Below are positions 1 through 5,147 of a stretch of DNA of 25,671 nt, one piece after another. This DNA is from DAOTUB01 sp034437455 (GTDB lineage: Bacteria; Chloroflexota; Anaerolineae; B4-G1), in the NCBI GenBank assembly GCA_034437455.1, contig DAOTUB010000269.1, positions 1 through 25,671 of the forward strand, given 5' to 3'. Numbering within the stretch: the stretch's first letter is position 1; each line of letters starts with the position of its first letter. The notes below the pieces were generated by a model that worked only from the letters and a program-made list of their open reading frames with translations, searched no databases and was not told the DNA's origin. A program made the position numbers and the translations under genes.

Positions 1-164
1 GGTGCTGTTCGTTCTTGCGAAACATATGTCTTCCTACCAGATGTGTTCATCGTTCACTCAGGTTAATGGTAGTAGTCTACCAAATTGTGGAAAAAATGCC
101 AGTCGGTGACCTTTTTTCAGTAGAGCCAACCATATAACACGCAAAGCGGAGGTGCCCCACCCCG

Positions 165-453
165 ACCGAGATCGAGCGGGCGGCCTGGGAAGGCACCCAT
201 CGACATCGACGGCGTCAACGACGCGGCGAAACCGCTATGCCTGGCGATACCCGGTCACAAAGCGGCGCGTTTAGCCCTCAGCGCGGCGGAAGCTATTGAC
301 GCTGAACTTGAACACTTGCCTGAGGATGTAAAGCCGGGGATTGACCGATTGGTGCAGCAGAACAAGTTCCGGCTCAATCGGCCCATTCACAGAAATGAGC
401 ATTTGGATCAAATCGAAAAGGTGCTAGCACAACACGCGCGTCGCCTGATCTGA
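165..453 (+). pseudogene. Frameshifted remnant of a small unrecognised gene (~96 aa)
   Basis: Positions 165-197 read TEIERAAWEGT in one frame. From 199 the reading continues in another frame as IDIDGVNDAAKPLCL and stays open for 84 codons to a TGA at 451-453. The join lies at a CCC run (196-198), where one added base would restore a continuous protein. The downstream part looks coding: it is mixed charged and helical, with an AAEAIDAELEHLPEDVK stretch and no internal stop. A ribosome-binding-like GGAGG sits at 148-152, but no ATG, GTG or TTG stands in the upstream frame, so the start also seems lost. I do not recognise the family. The 164 bases upstream hold only a weak dyad (TGGTAG/CTACCA, 67-82) and a possible -10 TATAAC (133-138). 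The frame join is seen directly; that this was once one gene is inference. Confidence 0.5.
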
Positions 454-494
454 ATCAACCGCTCGTGACACAACACCTCACATAGAACGAAAAA

Positions 495-517
495 GGGGCG
501 GGTACAATCTCCGCCCC
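495..517 (-). terminator. Rho-independent terminator of the DUF2202 gene
   Basis: GGGCGG-type arms pair perfectly: GGGGCGG (495-501) with CCGCCCC (511-517), around a 9-nt loop. On the minus strand the hairpin is followed by a T run (complement of the A5 at 490-494). It lies about 28 nt past the stop of the minus-strand gene at 545-1228, the right place and orientation to end that transcript. Confidence 0.8.
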
Positions 518-544
518 TCCCCTCTACGATACTACGGCCCACCA

Positions 545-1228
545 CTACCGCCCGCGACCACGACGCCCGCTCAGGGCCGCCGACGTCCCGCGGTCGCTAC
601 GCGGGCCGCCCACCGAACCAGAGGCGACAATCGCGTCAAAAGCGGCCGGGTCCAGGTACTCGGGCGCATAGGTCTCCCCGTACTGCCCCAGCGTGCGCAC
701 AAAGGCGCGCAGGTGGTTCTCGGATCCCTTGATCAAGTTCTCGTACACCCGCGCGACGTCCGCGTGGGTGACGTCCGCCAGGCGCTCCTGCAAGTCAACG
801 ATGTCCAGATCTTCGATCAACGCCCCCACGGCCAACGCCTCAGTCAGCGAGACGCTACCGCGCGCCACCAGCTCGTCGTACAAGTCCTGCAGCGCCGCGT
901 CGGTAAACTCGCCCACGCCGGCGCCCGTGATCGGATCGGTCAGCCCGTAGCGCGCGATCAGGGTCTCGATGGCGTCCATATGCGTCTGCTCACTGCGGGC
1001 GATGTTCTGGAACACCGGCAGCTCCCACGTTTCGTACAGCGCGCTGTACACGTCGCGGGCGAGCTTTTCCTCTTCCCGCATGTATAGGATGCCCTGTATC
1101 TCGGCGTCGCTCAGCGGCTCACCGGCGGCCTGCGCCGCGACAGGAGGCACAAACACAAACCCTGCCAGGGACAGGACCAACGCGGCCAACAGGCCAACAA
1201 ACGTCAAATTGAACTTTTTTTGCTTCAT
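545..1228 (-). CDS. Secreted DUF2202 (ferritin-like fold) protein
   Basis: This 227-aa protein has an N-terminal signal peptide: a lysine-rich start, a hydrophobic core at about residues 8-27, and likely cleavage after an AxA near 31-35. A helical DUF2202 domain follows. It shows the family's conserved acidic and histidine motifs: EEEKLARDVY (52-61), SEQTHMDAI (79-87) and SENHLRAF (169-176). DUF2202 proteins are predicted to share the ferritin-like four-helix bundle, so these Glu/His residues may bind metal. No enzymatic role is established. The last ~20 residues are an Arg/Gly-rich tail ending in GRRGRGR. The start is set by an AGGAG about 7 nt upstream of the ATG. It is monocistronic, with its own terminator downstream. 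The family assignment is firm; the function is not. Confidence 0.85.
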   Translation of the reverse strand: MKQKKFNLTFVGLLAALVLSLAGFVFVPPVAAQAAGEPLSDAEIQGILYMREEEKLARDVYSALYETWELPVFQNIARSEQTHMDAIETLIARYGLTDPITGAGVGEFTDAALQDLYDELVARGSVSLTEALAVGALIEDLDIVDLQERLADVTHADVARVYENLIKGSENHLRAFVRTLGQYGETYAPEYLDPAAFDAIVASGSVGGPRSDRGTSAALSGRRGRGR

Positions 1229-1378
1229 CTCGATTCTCCTTGTCTGTTATATCCATCATCTCAATATCGTTTCATCCATAGGGGCGGTCTTGACCCCTCC
1301 AACACTGCTGCTATGATAACACAGCGTGATGAAGGACTTGTGAAGCGGGTATGGGGAACCAATGAAAACCTGAGACAT

Positions 1379-1467
1379 CCTCAACCCGTCATTCCGAGCG
1401 CAGCACAAGGAGCGCAGCGACTGGAGCGGAGTCGAGGAATCTCTGTCTACAATGCCCAAACGGCCTC
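1379..1467. repeat. 89-nt dispersed repeat, copy 1
   Basis: This copy matches 1530-1618 at about 85 of 89 positions, with the two starts 151 nt apart. Its core is a GTCATTCCGAGC start and a TCGAGGAATCTC end. Between them lie 14-nt degenerate tandem steps: GAGCGCAGCACAAG, GAGCGCAGCGACTG, GAGCGGAGTCGAGG. Short stretches read through as open frames on both strands but show no protein-like composition. The stretch 1229-1709 contains no gene that I can support. Confidence 0.85.
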
Positions 1468-1506
1468 GATCACCGAGGAGATTTCTCGGCTACGCTCGAA
1501 ATGACG
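1388..1506. repeat. Imperfect inverted-repeat (REP/MITE-like) element
   Basis: The left arm is GTCATTCCGAGCG (1388-1400) plus TCGAGGAATCTC (1432-1443). The segment 1478-1506, reverse-complemented, reads GTCATTTCGAGCGTAGC followed by CGAGAAATCTC. The two ends therefore match the left arm with its internal tandem steps removed. The whole could fold as a large cruciform or hairpin, or be two head-to-head copies of a mobile palindromic element. No transposase is encoded here. Confidence 0.65.
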
Positions 1507-1529
1507 GATTTACTCCAGAACCGTCGCTC

Positions 1530-1618
1530 CCTCAACTCGTCATTCCGAGCGCAGCGCAAGGAGCGCAGCGACTGGAGCGGAGTCGAGGAATCTCCGCCTA
1601 CAATGCCCAAACGGCCTC
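1530..1618. repeat. 89-nt dispersed repeat, copy 2
   Basis: This is the direct repeat of 1379-1467 in the same orientation. It differs at about four positions, all transitions. It ends in the same TGCCCAAACGGCCTC tail, after which the two copies diverge. It lies about 90 nt upstream of the start of the membrane-protein gene at 1710. Confidence 0.85.
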
Positions 1619-1667
1619 AACCCCCAGCTCTTCGACACGCCCCAAACGTGCGCCGTCAAACGACTGA

Positions 1668-1676
1668 TGGTATAAT
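1668..1676 (+). promoter_or_regulatory. Extended -10 promoter of the 1710 gene
   Basis: TGGTATAAT matches the extended -10 form (TGn plus TATAAT) 33 nt upstream of the ATG at 1710. No good -35 is visible at 16-18 nt spacing, as is common for extended -10 promoters. Confidence 0.6.
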
Positions 1677-1709
1677 CTACCCAAACGCCACACATTGGAG
1701 GTCAATGCC

Positions 1710-2576
1710 ATGAAACCATCAACCATCGTCACCCTACTCGCTTCCCTGGTCGCACTATCGGCCGCTGTCGCAGCGGCCACCGGCCTGTTCTCCAAACAGG
1801 CAGGCGAACCCTTTTCGTTCAACACTCTGCGTGGCCAGACCGCTCACATCTACGGCCGCGGCCTCTATCGCTACGATACGCGTTTCTTTGCCGCCGGCTT
1901 TCGGGGTCAGGACGCCGTCGCGCTCTTTATCGGCGTGCCCCTGCTCGTCGTCGCCATCGCCCTGTACCAGCGCGGGTCTATGAGCGGGCAACTGCTGCTG
2001 ACCGGCGCCTTGGGCTATTTCCTCTACCTCTATGCCTCCATGGCGCTGGGCGCGGCCTATAACAAGCTGGCCCTGCTCTACATCCTCATCTTTTCCGCCA
2101 GCCTGTTTGCCTTTATCCAGGTCTTTTCCGCGGTCGACCTGGACGTGATTGCCACCCACATCCCGGCCGGACTACCGCGACGCGGCCTGGGCATTTTTAT
2201 GCTCGTGGCCGGTGGCGTCACGCTGGTGGTGTGGGGCGCGCCCATGGTCACGGCACTGCTCAAGGGCGGCCCGCCCGACAGGATGGACAGCTATACGACC
2301 ATGGTGACGTATGCCTTGGACCTGGCCATTATCACTCCCGCCGCGTTCCTGTGCGGCGTGCTGGTCCTGCAAGGGCAGCCGTTGGGCTATGTGATCGCCA
2401 TTCCCCTGCTCACCCTGGTCATCCTGTTGGTGCCGCAAATCATCCTCAGCACGATCTTTCAAAAGTCCGCCGGCGTGCCCTTTACGACGGGCGAGATGCT
2501 CGGCCCCGTCGCGGGCTTTGTAGTGTTGGGCGCCATCGCCACCTGGTTGCTCGTCGATATTCTCAAAAGCTTTTAG
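1710..2576 (+). CDS. Multipass membrane protein of unknown function
   Basis: This 288-aa protein is strongly hydrophobic with about eight predicted membrane segments. They lie near residues 6-28, 65-85, 92-113, 117-140, 158-182, 200-222, 228-250 and 263-284. An extracytoplasmic-looking loop (about 30-62) is rich in Tyr and Arg and carries YGRGLYRYDTRF. I recognise no catalytic motif and no transporter signature. An in-frame TTG 15 nt earlier lies inside the ribosome-binding sequence TTGGAGG, so the ATG at 1710 is the better start. Two further membrane-protein genes follow in the same direction, the first after a 140-nt gap in which I see nothing notable. A shared membrane process is possible but only inferred. 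Confidence 0.75.
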   Translation: MKPSTIVTLLASLVALSAAVAAATGLFSKQAGEPFSFNTLRGQTAHIYGRGLYRYDTRFFAAGFRGQDAVALFIGVPLLVVAIALYQRGSMSGQLLLTGALGYFLYLYASMALGAAYNKLALLYILIFSASLFAFIQVFSAVDLDVIATHIPAGLPRRGLGIFMLVAGGVTLVVWGAPMVTALLKGGPPDRMDSYTTMVTYALDLAIITPAAFLCGVLVLQGQPLGYVIAIPLLTLVILLVPQIILSTIFQKSAGVPFTTGEMLGPVAGFVVLGAIATWLLVDILKSF

Positions 2577-2716
2577 GCTCTAGTGAAAGAAGATTGGGTT
2601 GCCACAAAGACAGTGCGTAGCCTCCCCATGGGACAGAGGGCTCGGAGAAAAATCAAGAGGAAAATTGCACGGATACATTTCGCCAGTCCGTTGCTACTCT
2701 ACGCAGGAGGATAACT

Positions 2717-3718
2717 ATGCACAACGAGCACGCAACAGACACACCGCGGGCGTGGACCTGGGCCGAACAAATCAGCACCTACCGTTTTTGGGGTCTCGTG
2801 CTGTGCTACTTGCTGTCATTAATCGGCAGCACCCTTTTATCGACCTTTTTGCCCATCTTTCTCAGGGATCAGATCAACCTGACCATCGGCACCGAGACCG
2901 GCCTGCTGGCCTTGCTGATGGGCGTCGGCGGCCTGTTTGGGCTTTATCTGGCCTGGACCGCCACCCGTTGGCGACCCGTCTCACTGCTGATCGTCGCCGC
3001 GGGGCTACAATTGTTGGGCGGCTTGCTCCTCACCCGCACGTCTTTGGCTTCCGCACCGCTCCTGCGTTGGGCCGGCGCGTGGCTCTTGGGCCTGGGCTCG
3101 GGGACCATCACCCTGACCGTACCCGCCATCATCGTCGGCGGGCGCGGCGGTGCCGAGACCTTTGTCCTCGCTTTCGGCGTCACCGTCGTCCTCGCGCGGG
3201 TCGGCCAGATGGCGGCGCCCTATCTGATGGCAGAACTGTGGGACCGCTTTGGTGCCTCAGTGCTGGGCACGACGGTCGCCCTCTGTCTGGCGCTGGCCCT
3301 GTTGTCGCTGCTGCCCGTCCAGCGCGTCCTGTTCAGCGTGCCGCCCTCGCCCCGGGAAAAGACACTGCCGCCCACCCAACGGGCACCCGGCGCCGTCATC
3401 CTGGCGTGCCTGATCCCCTTTTACTGGCTGTATTGGCTGTACCGCGCGCACGGCGAAATCGCGTCCCTGGCCCCCACGCCGGCGCGCGCCATCCTGGCGC
3501 CGCGCGCGGCCGTGCTGTGCAGCCTGTTTGTGCCGCTCTTTACGCCAATCATCACGACCAAGCTCAATGACGCCTTGAACCAGCACGCCGTCCAGACCGG
3601 TCAACCGCCATACCGGACGTCGCGGGCCGTCTTTCTGGCATCGGTGCTGTTTTATCCCCTGGCCATGGCGTGGGTACAATCGGCGATGAACGAGATGATG
3701 GCAGATGTCAAACTTTAG
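2717..3718 (+). CDS. Half-size MFS-like membrane protein with a DUF4234-like C-terminus
   Basis: This is a 333-aa membrane protein. Residues ~20-205 form about six membrane segments with the spacing of one half of an MFS transporter, including a GLLALLMGVGGLFGLYLAWTA-type helix 2 followed by a short basic loop (TRWRP). A charged linker (about 207-222, SPREKTLPPT) then leads to a second region, ILACLIPFYWLYWLYRAHGEI, followed by further hydrophobic helices and a KLNDALNQ stretch. That layout resembles DUF4234-type small membrane proteins. MFS carriers normally have 12 helices, so this is either a truncated, repurposed half or a separate family that only looks like MFS. The ATG is preceded by a good AGGAGG (2705-2710). 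It overlaps the next gene by 14 nt, so the two are probably translationally coupled. Confidence 0.7.
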   Translation: MHNEHATDTPRAWTWAEQISTYRFWGLVLCYLLSLIGSTLLSTFLPIFLRDQINLTIGTETGLLALLMGVGGLFGLYLAWTATRWRPVSLLIVAAGLQLLGGLLLTRTSLASAPLLRWAGAWLLGLGSGTITLTVPAIIVGGRGGAETFVLAFGVTVVLARVGQMAAPYLMAELWDRFGASVLGTTVALCLALALLSLLPVQRVLFSVPPSPREKTLPPTQRAPGAVILACLIPFYWLYWLYRAHGEIASLAPTPARAILAPRAAVLCSLFVPLFTPIITTKLNDALNQHAVQTGQPPYRTSRAVFLASVLFYPLAMAWVQSAMNEMMADVKL

Positions 3719-4199
3719 TAGAATCCTCATCCACGGCGGGGCGCTCTCGCTGCTGAGTTCGCTGTACCTGCTCGCCGTGCTGTACTACAACCCGCGCCTG
3801 TTTCTACAAGACTACCCCGACGAGGTCCAGGCCCGCGTGCCCCCCAAGACGGCCCAGGAACGGCGCCAGAGCCTGCTGGTCGGGGTGCCGTTCCTGCTGT
3901 TGCTGATTGCTGTACCGACCCTCTCGACCCTGGCGCTCAAAAACCAAGCCGGCGGCGCGACTTTCTGGCAGCTCTTCCTCAACGCTTTCGGCGTCGTCTT
4001 TAGCTTTAACCTGGTCGACTGGCTGCTGCTGGATTGGCTCATCATCTGTACCCTCAAGCCCCGGTTTCTGATCATTCCCGGCACCGAAGGCATGGACAGC
4101 TACGAGGACTATGCCTACCACTTTCGGGGCTTTCTGATCGGCACGCTCTTGTCCCTCGTCGCCGGGCTGGCCATCGCCGCTGTCGTCGCGCTGCTATGA
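3705..4199 (+). CDS. Small membrane protein of unknown function
   Basis: This 164-aa protein has four hydrophobic segments, near residues 10-28, 58-78, 88-113 and 140-163. A hydrophilic loop (30-55) contains QDYPDEVQARVPPKTAQERRQ, and a second (115-137) contains PGTEGMDSYEDYAYHFRGF. Conserved-looking acidic and aromatic residues in the second loop suggest an exposed functional surface, but I know no role. Its ATG lies inside the 3' end of the preceding gene (14-nt overlap), which supports expression by translational coupling. It ends 25 nt before the convergent toxin-like gene. Confidence 0.75.
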   Translation: MSNFSRILIHGGALSLLSSLYLLAVLYYNPRLFLQDYPDEVQARVPPKTAQERRQSLLVGVPFLLLLIAVPTLSTLALKNQAGGATFWQLFLNAFGVVFSFNLVDWLLLDWLIICTLKPRFLIIPGTEGMDSYEDYAYHFRGFLIGTLLSLVAGLAIAAVVALL

Positions 4200-4224
4200 A
4201 GGGCCGAGTGGCATGCATAGGGCT

Positions 4225-4578
4225 TTAACGCCACTCATTCAACCAACGTACTTGCCCAATCAAGGCATCCGCTTCTGTCTCGGAGAGTAGCCGGTCCAGC
4301 GCCCGAATCAGCGCCGAGAGCGTCCAGCTCGATTGCGCCGCCAGGACGATGCCACCGTGGCGCGGATACGCCTGGGCCAGTGCGATAAAATCTCGCACAT
4401 TGAACGTCAAGACACATCGCCCATGAGCCGTCGCGCCCAAGAGCTGCTGCTCGTCACTGGCATCCCGCGCCATCCAGGCGTTGGGTGTGCGCGTCACGTC
4501 ATGTCCCCGCTCGATCAGCGCCGTGTACAGTGCCTTACTGGAGGCATCGGCGTCTAAATGCAAGCGCAACTCAGGCAC
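4225..4578 (-). CDS. DUF5615 (PIN-like) putative toxin
   Basis: This 117-aa protein starts at GTG 4578 (PELRLHLDADASSKAL). It matches the DUF5615 pattern: an N-terminal LDADxS acidic motif, a GHDV strand, a central D-ASDEQQLLGATAHGR region, the second acidic motif LTFNVRDF, and a GGIVLAAQ strand. These acidic residues correspond to the PIN-fold metal site, so an RNase-type toxin role is likely by family, though not shown here. A longer frame to 4608 exists. GTG 4578 is preferred because AGGAA lies 7 nt upstream and it overlaps the partner's stop by only 8 nt, typical of coupled toxin-antitoxin genes. It is the second gene of the operon. Confidence 0.85.
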   Translation of the reverse strand: MPELRLHLDADASSKALYTALIERGHDVTRTPNAWMARDASDEQQLLGATAHGRCVLTFNVRDFIALAQAYPRHGGIVLAAQSSWTLSALIRALDRLLSETEADALIGQVRWLNEWR

Positions 4579-4969
4579 GCGCCGCTTCCTGTTCCTGTTC
4601 TGCCTCAATCGCGCGATCGATCTCTGCCCGGTGTGCCGTATAGAACGCCAGCGCTTCCTTGACCTGAGAGGTGGTCAGATCGTACTCGGTGGCAATTTCT
4701 TGGGGAGACAGATCCCACTGTTCCGCGGCGACCACGACCGTCTGCACCCGGACCCCCGTGCCGCTCACTTTTGGCGTAGGGATCCCCGCCGCGCCCCGTC
4801 GATAGGTGATTTGGGGAAAATTGGGGTCGTCAAGGCCCTGACGCAGCGCGCCGACCTTTTCAGCCACCGCCCACATGATGAACTGGTTCAGTGAAACCCC
4901 TTGAGAGTCAGCACACTGCTCGGCTTCTTTTTTCAAATCGACCGGTAAATTCAAAGGATAGCGTGCCAT
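4571..4969 (-). CDS. RHH-DUF433 putative antitoxin/repressor
   Basis: This is a 132-aa, two-domain protein. Residues 1-45 look like a ribbon-helix-helix DNA-binding domain: a PLNLPVDLKKEAEQ strand-helix and SLNQFIMWAVAEKV as the second helix. Residues ~62-118 are a DUF433 domain (SGTGVRVQTVVVAAEQWDLSPQEIATEYDLT, then VKEALAFYTAHRAEID). DUF433 is commonly paired with DUF5615 toxins, and the downstream overlapping gene is exactly that. Fusion to an RHH domain suggests this protein both neutralises the partner and represses its own promoter. The start is well supported: AGGAGG 8-13 nt upstream, and a near-consensus promoter with an overlapping inverted repeat at 4990-5035. Confidence 0.88.
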   Translation of the reverse strand: MARYPLNLPVDLKKEAEQCADSQGVSLNQFIMWAVAEKVGALRQGLDDPNFPQITYRRGAAGIPTPKVSGTGVRVQTVVVAAEQWDLSPQEIATEYDLTTSQVKEALAFYTAHRAEIDRAIEAEQEQEAARA

Positions 4970-4989
4970 CGACTAACCTCCTCTCGTGA

Positions 4990-5023
4990 TACACATCTTA
5001 TAAGACATCATATACGATGTGTA
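4990..5023. promoter_or_regulatory. Inverted-repeat operator over the toxin-antitoxin promoter
   Basis: TACACATC (4990-4997) and GATGTGTA (5016-5023) are perfect inverted copies separated by 18 nt. A third partial copy, GACATC, lies between them at 5004-5009. The array covers the -10 and the spacer, a position where a bound RHH dimer would block RNA polymerase. Assignment to the RHH protein is inference. Confidence 0.65.
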
Positions 5024-5035
5024 AACGAAAGTCAA
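5007..5035 (-). promoter_or_regulatory. Promoter of the RHH-DUF433/DUF5615 operon
   Basis: On the minus strand, TTGACT (5030-5035) and TATGAT (5007-5012) are spaced by exactly 17 nt. Both are one base from the sigma-70 consensus hexamers. Transcription would begin near 5000, about 30 nt upstream of the ATG at 4969. Confidence 0.8.
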
Positions 5036-5100
5036 GCTCGATTTTAATCTACCACCCACGCGGACCATCAGAGATCGGAAGGCCAAAAGCATCGACTCTG

Positions 5101-5128
5101 TTGGAGTTCTGATGCGCACCGGGTATAA
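5101..5128 (+). promoter_or_regulatory. Promoter of the LuxR/AAA regulator
   Basis: TTGGAG (5101-5106) and a perfect TATAAT (5123-5128) are spaced by 16 nt. The -35 is weak (three of six bases). Transcription would begin near 5135, leaving a very short leader before the ATG at 5148. This argues against the earlier in-frame ATG at 5112. Confidence 0.6.
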
Positions 5129-5147
5129 TTATAGGTGGGTAACTGCG

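Noticed and set aside
152..274. GTG-started 40-codon frame at 152
   Set aside because: Composition is Arg/Thr/Pro-rich and it overlaps the better-supported remnant in other frames.
1695..1709. TTG start for the first membrane protein
   Set aside because: The TTG is part of the TTGGAGG ribosome site. ATG 1710 has proper spacing.
2599..3570. 323-aa plus-strand frame overlapping the MFS-like gene
   Set aside because: Arg/Pro/His-rich shadow in another frame. The 2717 frame has the membrane helices and AGGAGG.
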